Shown here one piece after another: positions 23,983-33,574 of a DNA stretch of 36,699 nucleotides; within the stretch, counting starts at the first letter, position 1, and each line of letters opens with the position of its first letter. The DNA is from Secundilactobacillus paracollinoides DSM 15502 = JCM 11969 (GTDB taxonomy: Bacteria > Bacillota > Bacilli > Lactobacillales > Lactobacillaceae): contig NZ_BBAG01000032.1 of NCBI RefSeq assembly GCF_001311135.1, positions 1 through 36,699 on the forward strand, read 5' to 3'. The notes under the pieces are model-generated. The model did no database searches. It had not been told where the DNA came from and saw only the letters and a list, made by a program, of their open reading frames with translations. Both the position numbers and the translations under genes were made by a program.

Positions 23983-24438
23983 ATGAATAACATGTTAGAC
24001 CCAGCATTTCGAGAACAGTTACACTTCGTTAGTAAGAACGTCCAGTGGTACCTAGGTATCGGCGACGTGGCAGAAGCAACCGGCGTCTCGCAAAGTCAGT
24101 TACGCTACTGGGAACAAAAGGGCTACATCGAAAGCAAAAAGGAACACAGTCAAAACCGCAAGTACACGTACGGCATGTTGATCAAGGTCTTCGTGATCAA
24201 GTACTACATGGATCAGGGATTTACCCTAGCTGCGGCCGCCAAAAAGGCAGCTGCTCATAAGGAAACAACTGAATTACTTAAACACTTCATATTAGATCGC
24301 TTTGAGGACGTCAAGACCGTTGACGGGTTCCCGGCAATCGATTTGGGATACCTCGACAGCGCGCAGTCTGAAAGATTACTCGCCGTTGTGAAGGAAGACC
24401 ACACCGATTTTAAGATCATTCCCACAAGTGAAGCATAG
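23983..24438 (+). CDS. MerR-family transcriptional regulator
   Basis: 151 residues with an N-terminal winged helix: LGIGDVAEATGVSQSQLRYWEQKGYIES is the MerR recognition helix and wing, then QNRKYTYGMLIKVFVIKYYMDQGFTLAAAAKKAAAH. The C-terminal region is short and lacks the Cys cluster of metal sensors, so the inducer is probably a hydrophobic compound or drug. It is divergent from the DHA2 pump and probably controls it through the shared palindrome at 23681-23699. Start supported by the GTGAGGC region upstream, a moderate ribosome site. Confidence 0.85.
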   Translation: MNNMLDPAFREQLHFVSKNVQWYLGIGDVAEATGVSQSQLRYWEQKGYIESKKEHSQNRKYTYGMLIKVFVIKYYMDQGFTLAAAAKKAAAHKETTELLKHFILDRFEDVKTVDGFPAIDLGYLDSAQSERLLAVVKEDHTDFKIIPTSEA

Positions 24439-24463
24439 CACTTAAACAGGTGTCAGAAACGTG

Positions 24464-24517
24464 AAACGACTTGACCGGTCCAGCCATTGCGGGTTGATAA
24501 ACGGTTAAGTCGTTTTT
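24464..24517 (+). terminator. Terminator of merR
   Basis: AAACGACTTGACC pairs with GGTTAAGTCGTTT (one mismatch) and is followed by TTTTTG. Confidence 0.85.
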
Positions 24518-24588
24518 GTCTATGATTTTTCGATTTAGAATATACTATTTTATAAATAGTATTATTTTTAAAATGATATAGCATCATT

Positions 24589-24631
24589 AAAAAGAGATTG
24601 CTGAACAAGTCACTTCGGCAATCTCTTTTTT
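24589..24631. terminator. Bidirectional terminator between merR and lysR
   Basis: AGAGATTGC/GCAATCTCT with a 16-base loop and T-runs on both sides. A second AT-rich hairpin (ATACTATTT/AAATAGTAT) lies at 24542-24562. It would stop the minus-strand lysR transcript. Confidence 0.8.
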
Positions 24632-24719
24632 GGTTATCCTATGATGTTGTATCGCTTGTTACTCATTGATTCGAGAAAACAATCGAAGGCAACCGTTCAA
24701 CTCATCGCACTGTTTGCCA

Positions 24720-25609
24720 CTATGACTGCGCTTGATCTCGAAAAAGTTGTATGAAGAACGCTTGTCTTTTGGTTGGGTGAAATGAATGGCGCGTCACCAG
24801 ATACATGTAACTCAGCGTTGGCGGGACATCCGTTAAAGCAAGGGCCGTGATGCCAGCGTCTCCTTGATTCACAGCCGTTTCAACCAGTAAGCTCACCCCA
24901 ACGTTTTGCCGCACAAGCGCTTTAACCATTGATAGATCCGACGTCCGATAAACAACGTTGGGTCTAAACTGGCCTGCCGAACTGTAGGCTTCAAGCGCTT
25001 GAGCATGAATATAGTGGTTTGTCATGGTCACAAATGGGTCATCTCGAAGATCAGAGAACGCCACTGCCTCTTGTTGTGCCAGCCTGTGATGCGCACTGAC
25101 GATTATCTTAAAGGGGTGAATTGCCAGCAGCATCGCATTTAAGTCTTGTGACTTTAGGGGGCTGACCGTTGCCAGTAAGGCCACATCAATCTGACCACTT
25201 GTCAATTCGGATAAAAGCTGCTGTGAACCTGCCTCGTGGACAACTAGATCAGCCAGTAAGTTGGTCTTCAACAGTTTATTGGCGACTTTTGGAAACCAGG
25301 TGACCCCCGTGACGGGTGACAGACCTAATCGAATACTGTCTTCTGCTGCATGGACGACCTCAGTCCGAGTCGTTTGTAATTGGCCTAAAACATCCTGCGC
25401 CTGTTCATAAAGCACCTGTCCTGCCCGGGTTACAGTTAAACTCGCGCGTGGATAGGGTTGCGTGATCAGCGAGATACCGCCATATTCTTTTTCCAACCGC
25501 TTGATTGCCATCGTAATCGTTGGTTGACTGACCCCAAAGTATTTTGCAGTCGCCGTATAATTTTTTGGTCAACCAGTTGGCAAAAATAGGCTAGGTCCTT
25601 GGTATTCAT
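24720..25609 (-). CDS. LysR-family transcriptional regulator (one frameshift)
   Basis: About 296 residues when restored. The ATG at 25609 has GGGGA seven bases upstream and gives MNTKDLAYFCQLVDQK. The next frame gives NYTATAKYFGVSQPTITMAIKRLEKEYGG, the helix-turn-helix. The break is a run of six A (25561-25566 on the plus strand as T) where seven are needed. The effector domain follows (IRLGLSPVTG, LVVHEAGSQQLL, GVSLLVETAVN). It lies 45 bp after the DASS transporter on the same strand, so it probably regulates this transporter and the divergent lyase. Confidence 0.88.
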
Positions 25610-25654
25610 ACAACAGTCCCCTTTTTCATAAGCGTTACCTTGATTGTACCATGA

Positions 25655-27059
25655 CTACCAGTAGCCAATCACTTTCATCCACAGCGTGCCTAATCCAAGC
25701 CAGATGACAATGTAGACCAGTCCCAGAATGGCATTTAACCGCCACCACTCGTTTTGTGTCACATACCCCGAGCCAAAAAGTACCGGCGCCGGCCCATAAC
25801 CATAGTGGGTCGTTGAGCCAAAGATATTGCCAAAGAACCCGAGCATGAGTGCTGCCAATAGTCCCGGAACACCTGACGAGATAGCAATTCCTAAAAAGGC
25901 TAAATACATTGCGCTGATGTGGGCTGTTGCACTCGCGAATAGATAATGACTGTAAAAGTATGCCAAACAGGCTACCGTTAGGACCAACATCCAATTCATC
26001 CCATGTAATGATGCCGCAATCGTTTTGCTTAGCCAGGGAATGAATCCCATTTTATTCAATTGATCCGCCATCATGACCAGCACTGAAAACCAGGTAAAGG
26101 TATTCCATGCACCAGTTTCATGCAGCACATCATCCCAAGAGAGTACCCCTGTTAATAGAATTAGCGTCAGCGCAATGAAGGCTGTCATGGTTGCGTCAAA
26201 CTCTCAGTTGTCCAAAGTGCCAACGCTAAGACAAAATACCGGCCATTAATTTTTCTTGGAGCGAAATTTTGCCCATTTCAGTTAACTGTTTTTGCGCCCA
26301 TGGTTTCACATCCGGCATTTCTTTTAATTCAGGCGGGTAAAGTTTATAAATGAGATAAGGAATCAACGTTAAAGACACAACGCCTGGAACGATACTAGCC
26401 ATTAACCACCCCATCCATGTAATAGTGACGCCTTGTGATTTAGCCAATAATTGCGCTAATGGGTTGCCAGCCATACTCGTGAGGAACATCGCGGAAGTAA
26501 TAATGTTGCCGTGAAACTCTGAAAAGACCAGAAACGAGCCAATTTTACGCTGCGTATGCTGCTTGGGCGACGAACCAAACGCATTTGACAGCGCATCGAT
26601 AATCGGGTAGACCACGCCACCAGCCCGTGCGGTACTGCTTGGCATCGCCGGCGAAAGGACAAGGTCAACCGCGATCAACGAATAAGCGAGTCCCAACGTA
26701 TGTTTTCCGAAGGCACTCGCAAAATTTAATGCGATCCGTCTTCCCAGCCCCGTTTTAATGAACCCTCTTGAAATGAAGAACGCCATGACGATCAACCAAA
26801 TCGTGGCATTACCAAATCCGGTCAACGCAACATCCATCGTGACCGTTTTGGTCAAAACTGTCACTGTAAATCCGATAATTGCGACCGCACCAATGGGAAG
26901 CGGCCGTGTAATACATCCAATAATCGTTGCTAGAAAAATAGCAAGAATATGCCAACCCGCAACGGAAATACTGGTTGGTCTAACAGGGGTCATGCCCCAA
27001 ATAATAATGCCAATTAAGAACGGCAGGATCAACTGCCGATACTTAACACCGCTGCTCAT
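25655..27059 (-). CDS. DASS-family sodium/dicarboxylate symporter (two frameshifts)
   Basis: Membrane transporter of the divalent anion:sodium symporter family (SLC13-like), probably taking up C4-dicarboxylates, citrate or related acids. Restored length is about 468 residues with 11-12 membrane segments. Visible family parts are ITRPLPIGAVAIIGF, ATIWLIVMAFFISRGF, SPAMPSSTARAGGVVYPI (SNT/SST-type substrate and Na+ motif) and FLTSMAGNPLA; the C-terminal half includes LLTGVLSWDDVLHETGAWNTFTWFSVLVMM and FGSTTHYGYGPAPVLFGSGYV. Frame breaks are at 26233-26236 (a T-run one short, giving FVLALALWTTES next) and 26190-26191 (one base short before MTAFIALTL). AGGTG precedes the ATG. Confidence 0.88.
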
Positions 27060-27278
27060 CTACATCACCTGCTCCCAAAATATTGTAAGCGGTTTCTAAG
27101 ACGGTCAAAAAATTGCCATATTTTTTTGAGAAACAATATTTCATTCGTGAATTATTGTTCAAAGTGAGTGTATATGAGTCTGAATTTTATAGTCAAACGT
27201 TGCATTCTTTATCAATTCTATTGATATATGTAAAAATCGCTCGTACTCATAGTGTCAGCAGTAATTTTAGCTGTTACT

Positions 27279-27303
27279 ATAACTAAATTTTATTAATAGT
27301 TAT
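27279..27303. promoter_or_regulatory. Candidate LysR operator between DASS and lyase
   Basis: A perfect inverted repeat ATAACTA-N11-TAGTTAT. Seven-base arms with an 11-base centre fit the T-N11-A pattern of LysR binding sites. It lies 220 bp from the transporter start and 125 bp from the lyase start. I see no strong -35/-10 pair in 27060-27427, which is otherwise AT-rich intergenic DNA. Confidence 0.55.
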
Positions 27304-27427
27304 TAAACCGATCTATCACAATCTTCCTGATTCCATTGACTTCAACTTGGCTTGCGCTTAGGTTATGGTCAAGCGGTTTCAAAAACGAACACTATGCCGA
27401 TTCACTATTATGTTAGGAGAGATCAAA

Positions 27428-28785
27428 ATGACATCAAGTGTAATTGATTCAGCATTATTTAAAGATCAGTACGGTACGAAGGCAATGCGCGACGTATTTT
27501 CTGATGAGACGCAAATTCAAAAATGGCTAGATGCCTGGGACGCGCTTGCCCAAGCAGAAGCAACCCAGGGCATTGTGCCGCAAAAAGATGCGGATGAAAT
27601 AAAGGCCAAGGCTGTTTTCAAAAACATTAATACGGATGAGGTCCGTGAAGGTTTCAAGAAGACTGCTCATCCGTTAATGCCTCAGATCAAGAGCTTCACC
27701 AAGTCTCTTTCACCAGAGGCTGGCGGGTACGTTCACTGGGGCGCAACGACTCAAGACATCACTGACACCGGCTTGGTTTTACAACTCAAGGACGCTCAAG
27801 CAATTATTGTCAGTCAAGTTGAAGACCTGCTCCGCGATTGTCTCAAACAGGCAGATAAGTACAAAAATTTGGTGATGGCTGGTCGAACCCACGCCCAACA
27901 CGCTGTTCCGATTACGCTTGGCTATAAAATTGCCATTTGGCTAACGAATTCGGCCGCCATTTGGAGCGGTTAGAACAGGCCAAGCACCGCTACTTAGTCG
28001 GTGAACTAGCTGGAGCTGCCGGTACCCTTGCTTCGCTGGGCGATAAAGGCTTAGCAGTTCAGGCAAAGTATTGTGAGCTGTTAGGTCTTGAAACGCCGCT
28101 CATCACTTGGCACGTATCACGAGATGGTTTTGCTGAATTCAGTGATATTTTGAGTATGATTGCCGGAACGGTCGCAAAGATTGCGAACGAAATCATCAAT
28201 CTGCAACGAACTGAAATTGAGGAAGTCGAGGAAGGCTTTACAATGGGGAAAATCGGGTCAAGCACCATGCCCCAAAAACGTAATCCCATGATTTGTGAAA
28301 ACATCGTGGCGACGACCCGACTTGTACAAGCCAGTGCGCCGCTCGGTACCACTGCCATGGTTCAAGAACATGAACGTGATATGTCGTTTTGGCAAACGGA
28401 TTGGGCATACCTGCCGCAAATCTGCATTAATTTGAGTGGTGCAATGGCCATGCTACACACCGTGATCAATCAAATGATCGTCCATGAAGACAATATCAAA
28501 CGCAATCTAGCGATGACCAAAGGCATGATTGTCTCTGAACGTGTCATGCTTGATCTTGGTCATTATCTTGGTCGTCAAGTTGCCCATGAAGTCATCTATG
28601 AAAACTGTATGAAGGCTTTTGAAGAGGATAAGCCGTTGTTAGACCTCCTGTTACAGGATGCACGTGTCACTGATGACGTTGATGAAGCCACTTTGCGAGA
28701 ACTACTGGATCCGGAGAATTATAGTGGTTCTTCGGCTAAGATGGTTGATCAGGTTTTGGGACGGTATTCGGAATATTTGGATTGA
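27428..28785 (+). CDS. Fumarase/aspartase-superfamily lyase, PurB-like (one frameshift)
   Basis: Enzyme of the superfamily that splits C-N or C-O bonds to release fumarate (adenylosuccinate lyase, 3-carboxymuconate cycloisomerase, aspartase and others). Restored length is about 453 residues. It has VHWGATTQDITDTG (substrate loop), MAGRTHAQHAVPITLGYK (catalytic His region), and the signature GSSTMPQKRNP (catalytic Ser loop). The frame breaks at 27939-27940, where ATTTGGCTAAC is one G short of WANEFGRHLERL. Start chosen at the ATG at 27428, with AGGAGAG seven bases upstream. The transporter and LysR neighbours suggest it degrades an imported dicarboxylate-type compound, so it is probably not the purine-pathway PurB. 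Confidence 0.82.
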
Positions 28786-28796
28786 TTTGAATTAAA

Positions 28797-28845
28797 AAGG
28801 ACCTATCAGGTACACATGATTTGTGTGGCTGGTAGGTTCTTTTTT
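28797..28845 (+). terminator. Terminator of the lyase gene
   Basis: AGGACCTATCAG pairs with CTGGTAGGTTCT around an inner ACACATGATTTGTGT hairpin and is followed by TTTTTT. Confidence 0.85.
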
Positions 28846-28945
28846 ATATTAATTTGGGCGTGGTTCTTATGCAGTGCTGTTTTTGGTGCGCTTTTAAACT
28901 GTCCTTTAGTTCGCACTTGGGGGAGTTGGTATTGTGATTGCAATT

Positions 28946-29101
28946 CTCTTTACTAGATTGGTTTCGGTTGCTGCTTTTTAATTTTCTCTAGTGGAAACGC
29001 GCTCAGGAAGGTTGGTGGGTTCTTTGATTATGGGTCTCTTTGCTAGATTGGTTTCGGCTACTGATTTCTACTTTTCTCTAGTGGAAACGCGTTCAGGAAG
29101 G
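28946..29101. repeat. Two 66-bp direct repeats, 90 bp apart
   Basis: 28946-29011 and 29036-29101 share CTCTTT-CTAGATTGGTTTCGG, TTTTCTCTAGTGGAAACGCG and TCAGGAAGG with about eight differences. The second copy runs straight into a long hairpin whose right arm is its inverse. Positions 28846-28945 show no feature. Confidence 0.8.
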
Positions 29102-29205
29102 CAAGGGGCGGCCATGTAAGCGACTCTGGCAAAAATGCCAAATTCGGGCATTTCTGCCAGAGTCACTTACATTCTGCCCCTTAACCGCCTTCCTTCACGC
29201 TCTAG
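29078..29205. repeat. Long imperfect palindrome at the end of the UPF0210 gene
   Basis: Outer arms CTAGTGGAAACGCG..AGGAAGGC and CGCCTTCCTTCACGCTCTAG pair imperfectly. An inner stem GTAAGCGACTCTGGCA/TGCCAGAGTCACTTAC surrounds ATGCC/GGCAT. The right arm contains the UPF0210 stop codon (29202-29204). It may end that transcript, although no long T-run follows, and it belongs to the small hairpin family also seen at 10193-10243. Confidence 0.7.
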
Positions 29206-30544
29206 TTCTTAAACGAATGAATCGGCGAAGGAATTCTCCCGCCCCTATCCACAAACTGCTTGGGACTATTTGTATTCACCGGCATAATGGGTGCCGTTCC
29301 GAACAAACCGCCGAAATCGATCGACTCACCGACCTTTTTTCCGACCGCTGGAATGACGCGCACCGCCGTTGTTTTATTGTTAATCACGCCAATAGCCGCC
29401 TCATCCGCAATCATGCCGCTGATTGTCTCAGCCGGCGTATCTCCCGGAATCGCAATCATATCCAAGCCAACCGAGCAGACTGCCGTCATTGCTTCCAACT
29501 TTTCAATGTTCAGTCGACCAGCACTGACTGCCCGAATCATTTCGGCGTCTTCTGAGACTGGAATAAAGGCCCCTGACAGCCCGCCAACGTGTTCGCAGGC
29601 CATTACGCCGCCCTTCTTCACAGCGTCGTTTAGCAGTGCCAAAGCCGCCGTTGTTCCGGGTGCGCCGACACTCTCCAGGCCGATCTCTTCAAGAATTTCC
29701 GCCACGGAGTCACCCTCGTTTGGCGTTGGTGCCAGTGATAGGTCCACGATGCCAAACGGCACGTGAAGGCGTTCAGCTGCCACGTTACCCACGAGTTGTC
29801 CCATTCGGGTAACTTTAAAAGCCGTTTTCTTAATGGTTTCCGAAACGGTATCGATCGGTTGCCCCTTCACCTGCTCCAACGCCCGCTTCACAACGCCTGG
29901 GCCACTGATGCCGACGTTGATCACCTTATCGGCTTCACCAACACCATGGAAAGCGCCAGCCATGAAGGGATTATCCTCAACTGCGTTTGCAAAAATGACA
30001 AGGCTCATACAGTTCACAGGTCGATTGCGGCAATATCCTTCACGACCCGCCCCATTTGCGCCACGGCATTCATGTTGATTCCGGCTTTAGTGGACCCAAC
30101 ATTGACCGAGCTGCAGACCCGGCTGGTCACATTCAACGCCTCTGGAATCGACGCAATCAACTTTCTGTCACCTGACTGATAGCCCTTTTGAACTAACGCT
30201 GTAAATCCGCCAATCAAGTCAACACCCAGCGTCTCGGTGGCCTTTTCCATCGTTTGCGCATAGGCAACGTAGTCACTGTCACCACTGGCCGCAGCAACGA
30301 TTGAGATCGGCGTCACCGAAATCCGTTTGTTAATGATGGGAATGCCATATTCGGCCTGAATTTGGTCGGCCACTTTAACGAGGTCCTTTGCGCTCGTCGT
30401 GAGTTTGTCGTAGATTTTTTGCCGTGCTTTTGCACCGTCGCTGTCAATACAATCTAACAGCGAAATGCCCATTGTAATGGTTCGGATATCCAGCCGCTCT
30501 TCAGAGATCATCTGAATCGTTTCTTGAATTTGTTTTGTTTCCAT
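29202..30544 (-). CDS. UPF0210 (PFL-like) family protein (one frameshift)
   Basis: Conserved protein of unknown function (UPF0210, often labelled PFL family). Segments seen: [25 protein letters not shown] at the N-terminus, [51 protein letters not shown]; then after the break [65 protein letters not shown] and [26 protein letters not shown]. The break at about 30016-30018 is one base (CTGTGAAC for CTGGTGAAC, giving IDLVNCMS). Restored length is about 447 residues, exactly the family norm. It lies nine bases after the ACT-protein gene, its usual partner. Confidence 0.9.
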
Positions 30545-30553
30545 AATGACCTC

Positions 30554-30822
30554 CTAGAGTTTTTGAATGGCATCAAAAGTTCTTGACGCTGAATACGAAT
30601 GTCCAAGTGCCGCGATTCTCCCAGTGCGTTCAGTGTTTCTTGCGCCGTTGCAAATGCGGTATCTTCCTCGTCCCACTCACCCATCAGCATCATGGTAAAG
30701 CTCCCATGCATCAACGTTTGAGAAATATCTGTAATGTTGATTTTCAAGTCTGACAATGTGCTTGAAACTGCTGCAACGATGCCGACCTGGTCCTGTCCAA
30801 CAACGGTAATAATGGCTTTCAT
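30554..30822 (-). CDS. ACT-domain protein, UPF0237 family (one frameshift)
   Basis: Small cytoplasmic ACT-fold protein, likely a ligand-binding regulator, about 89 residues. The sequence [47 protein letters not shown] is the first beta-alpha-beta unit with the G-x-D-x-x-G-I turn. Near the end the frame breaks at 30575-30578: one T short in CTTTTGATG, restored as QRQELFDAIQKL and a TAG at 30554. The restored stop lies within AGGAGG for the UPF0210 gene, as expected of this conserved pair. Function unknown; an amino-acid or redox signal is guessed from the fold. Confidence 0.88.
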
Positions 30823-30863
30823 TCGTAATCATCCTTTCAGTGCAAAGCATCTTCATTACAGTA

Positions 30864-30892
30864 ATCATAGCGAACCCTGGTCAAAACGGCAA
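30864..30892 (-). promoter_or_regulatory. Promoter of the ACT-UPF0210 operon
   Basis: TTGCCG (30887-30892), 17 bases, TATGAT (30864-30869) on the minus strand, 42 bp before the start codon. Confidence 0.6.
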
Positions 30893-30935
30893 TAAAATTA
30901 TTAAAAACAAATGAGTAACGGAAATGAATGTGAAT

Positions 30936-31213
30936 GTCGCTTCGTTCCGCCGGTCGGCTCTGCAGGCTGAGGCCAGAGTGTGTAACAGGCCGGGTAACTC
31001 CCGGAGTGTAAGGTAACTTTGCCGGAAATTCTGGTCTTGAATTTCTGGCAAAGTTACCTTACACAGTAGGGAGTTGGCCTGCGGAACACGTTTCCGCACT
31101 ATAAACTAGAAATTCAAGGATCTCAACGTCTCCCGCATGAGTAAACGACCAAAGGACGGTCGTCAACTCATGCTTTCACTACTGCCAGCAATGTCGACCG
31201 GCTCCACTACGCT
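30936..31213 (-). repeat. Composite repeat locus iv, arm B (long form)
   Basis: On the minus strand stem 2 is GCATGAGT/ACTCATGC with GACCGTCCTTTGGTC, followed by GAGACGTTGAGATCC. Stem 3 is enlarged by extra hairpins: GCGGAAACGTGTTCCGC and a stem of over 20 bp that starts GTGTAAGGTAACTTTGCC. The outer stem GCCGGTCGACATTGC pairs imperfectly with GCAGAGCCGACCGGC. The arm at 829-1070 shares parts of the enlargement, so these are a long B subtype. Confidence 0.75.
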
Positions 31214-31322
31214 ACTATTGTGGTTCCAGTCATCAGGAATTCTCGCGTTGTTTTGAATAGCCTATTTAAATTTTTGACCTGAATCAACACCGTTTGAAGC
31301 ATTGCTATTAACGACTTTACCA

Positions 31323-31348
31323 GCAGTCGAGGGCGGATTCTCTACAAA
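31323..31348 (+). repeat. Conserved box, locus iv
   Basis: GCAGTCGAGGGCGGATTC followed by TCTACAAA, the consensus form. The spacer before it has GAAGCATTGCT as in loci iii and 36136. Confidence 0.75.
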
Positions 31349-31402
31349 CTATGTTTAACTATATTTTGATGCTTCACTAACACAAATATGATGCTCAATG
31401 TC

Positions 31403-31580
31403 AGTGGAACGGAGTAATTTGTCACGAAGCTATGGTGTCGATGTCACTTGGTGGGCGAGTTCTTCGGCCACCTAGTGACATGCGAGACGATGAAGATCCA
31501 TTCGAGAGCTGCGCAGCAGAAATCGAATTAGCTTCATCGCGAGCCACCATACGGAGTGCCAAATTGCGGAGTGCAACGGA
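31403..31580 (+). repeat. Composite repeat locus iv, arm A
   Basis: The outer stem AATTTGTCACGAAGCTATGG pairs with CCATACGGAGTGCCAAATT with a few mismatches. Stem 2 is GTCACT/AGTGAC with GGTGG/CCACC. Stem 3 is CGATGAAG/CTTCATCG with the ATCC/TAG loop, ATTCGA/TCGAAT and GCTGCGCAGC. It is flanked by GGAACGGAG and GGAGTGCAAC. It ends about 80 bp from the argD stop. A weak T-rich tail near 31597 may end argD transcripts. Confidence 0.85.
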
Positions 31581-31663
31581 CTAAACCACTCTACTCAAAC
31601 TATAAAAAAGACCCGCCAACAACAGTTCGTTAGCAGTGCCCAAAATGGCAGTTTTAATTGTGT

Positions 31664-32815
31664 TTAGTTTAAATCATTTAGTGTTTCGTAAATCGTGGTT
31701 AATCCCTGTTTCAAATCGCCCGGTGTCATCACTAGTGGTGGTAATAACCGCAGCGTGTTGCCCACAGCAGAGAGTGTCAACAGTCCCTTGTTCTGAAGCT
31801 TCACGATGACATCGTTCACCTGGACGTCATCCGTCAGGTGGATGCCGATCATCAAGCCCTTCCCAGAAATCGATTGAACGACCGCTAAGTCCTTGAAGTT
31901 GGCCAACTGAGCCCAAACGGCATCCGCCTTATCCTGCACGTCCTGCAAGAATTCTGGCGTCAGCTGTTCCAAAGTAGCCTTCGCAGACGCCATCGTCAGC
32001 GGGTTCCCGGCAAAAGTTGACCCATGCGTCCCAGGGCCAAATGCGGCGCCAAGACTCGTCTTACCGATCATGGCACCCACGGGCAGCCCATTGGCCAAGC
32101 CCTTTGCGGTGGTCACAATGTCAGGATCCAAGCCAACGCCCTGGTACGCAAATTGATACCCCGTCCGACCGTTACCAGTCTGGACTTCATCAATGATCAA
32201 TAATGCGCCGACTTCTTGGCACTTCGCTTGAACGGCCTTAAGCCAATCCGGATCACCGTTGATGACCCCGCCCTCACCCTGAATGACTTCCAGGATAACG
32301 GCAGCAAGGTCTGACGTAATTTTCGCCAATGAGGCATCGTCATTGTAATCCGCAAAACGAATATCAGGCACCATCGGGAAGAACCCTTCCTGAATGTGGG
32401 CGTTGCCCGTCATCGACATGGCACCATAGGTTCGGCCGTGGAAGGAGTGGTTAAACGACAGGACAGCCGTCTTACCAGTTGCTTTCCGGGCGAGCTTCAA
32501 CGTTGCTTCGTTGGCTTCAGTACCTGAGTTGGCAAAGAAAACGAGCTTGTCTTCATCCTTCACCAACAGTTTTGCGACAGCTTCCTGCAGATGGTTTTCA
32601 TACAGGTTTGAAATGTGCCAGATCTTTTTAACCTGGTCTTCAACCGCGCTGGTCACAGCGGGGTTTTGGTAGCCGAGGTTGCAGACCCCGATGCCTGAGG
32701 TGAAATCTAAATATTGTTTACCATTATTATCGGTTAAGGTAACCCCCTTGCCGTCAACGAGTTCGAAAGGGAACCGGGCGTAGGTGGGAAACACGTGTGT
32801 CATTGTGGTTGTCAT
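31664..32815 (-). CDS. argD: Acetylornithine aminotransferase
   Basis: PLP enzyme converting N-acetylglutamate semialdehyde plus glutamate to N-acetylornithine in arginine synthesis. 383 residues with NSGTEANEATLKLARKATG, FHGRTYGAMSMTGN, LIIDEVQTGNGRTG (PLP-ring Asp), TTAKGLANGLPVGAM (PLP Lys) and HGSTFAGNPL. Full length and frame intact. Start overlaps the argB stop by four bases (ATGA). Last gene of argCJBD. Confidence 0.96.
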   Translation of the reverse strand: MTTTMTHVFPTYARFPFELVDGKGVTLTDNNGKQYLDFTSGIGVCNLGYQNPAVTSAVEDQVKKIWHISNLYENHLQEAVAKLLVKDEDKLVFFANSGTEANEATLKLARKATGKTAVLSFNHSFHGRTYGAMSMTGNAHIQEGFFPMVPDIRFADYNDDASLAKITSDLAAVILEVIQGEGGVINGDPDWLKAVQAKCQEVGALLIIDEVQTGNGRTGYQFAYQGVGLDPDIVTTAKGLANGLPVGAMIGKTSLGAAFGPGTHGSTFAGNPLTMASAKATLEQLTPEFLQDVQDKADAVWAQLANFKDLAVVQSISGKGLMIGIHLTDDVQVNDVIVKLQNKGLLTLSAVGNTLRLLPPLVMTPGDLKQGLTTIYETLNDLN

Positions 32816-33561
32816 GGTTCGGAAACGACCTCCTGTAAAATAGTTCCGTGGTGGGTCAACCGGTCCGTAATGCGAACGGAGTGGACCCCGGCGTGAATGG
32901 CGGCACAGGCAGCGAGCAGTTTCGGCTGCATGCCGGCCGTGATGACTTTCTTATTGATCAGGGTTTGCACATCCTGTGGGATCAGTTGCGAAACGACTTC
33001 GCCGCCTCGTAAGACACCTGGCACGTCAGTCAACAGATAGAGTTGGCTGGCCTTTAACAGGCGAGCGATATCTGCAGCCGCCGTATCAGCGTTTACGTTG
33101 AGCCAACTGTCCTCACTAGTGAGTGCGAGGGGCGCTAAGACACCAATTTGGTCGGTCAATAACTTGGAAAGCGCAATTTCGTTTACGGCTGAGATCTGAC
33201 CAACGTTGCCATACTCATCCTTGTTAATGAAGTTACCAGACAACAAGTGTTCATCCGCCGCATTCAATCCAACGGCCGCAAGTCCAGCCTGGTTCAATCG
33301 CGTCAACAACTCTGGCTGAGCGTTCCCCAGCAACACCATCTTCGTGAGGGAAAGTGTGGCTTCATCCGTCACCCGAATCCCATTTTTCTTCACCGTTGGA
33401 ATGCTGAGTTTTTCAGCCAACTGTGAGATCTGCGGGCCGCCACCGTGGATCAACAGAACCTTTTTGCCGGCTTGGCGCCACGTCTTCAACTGTTCAAAGA
33501 AATCTGGTGTCAGACTGTGAATGGCGTTGCCGCCGATTTTAACAATAATCAAGTTCATCAT
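32812..33561 (-). CDS. argB: Acetylglutamate kinase
   Basis: Phosphorylates N-acetylglutamate, the second step of arginine synthesis. 249 residues, frame intact. IVKIGGNAI (ATP loop), LLIHGGGPQIS, GLNAADEHLL, LNVNADTAAADIARLL and ITAGMQPKLLAA are all in the expected order. Short N-terminus, as in the arginine-insensitive or Lactobacillus-type forms. AAGGGGG precedes MMNLI. It follows argJ by 13 bases. Confidence 0.95.
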   Translation of the reverse strand: MMNLIIVKIGGNAIHSLTPDFFEQLKTWRQAGKKVLLIHGGGPQISQLAEKLSIPTVKKNGIRVTDEATLSLTKMVLLGNAQPELLTRLNQAGLAAVGLNAADEHLLSGNFINKDEYGNVGQISAVNEIALSKLLTDQIGVLAPLALTSEDSWLNVNADTAAADIARLLKASQLYLLTDVPGVLRGGEVVSQLIPQDVQTLINKKVITAGMQPKLLAACAAIHAGVHSVRITDRLTHHGTILQEVVSEP

Positions 33562-33574
33562 AAAAGGCCCCCTT

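Noticed and set aside
31594..31660. Strong terminator of argD
   Set aside because: There is a T-run on the minus strand at about 31602-31607, but no convincing stem directly before it.
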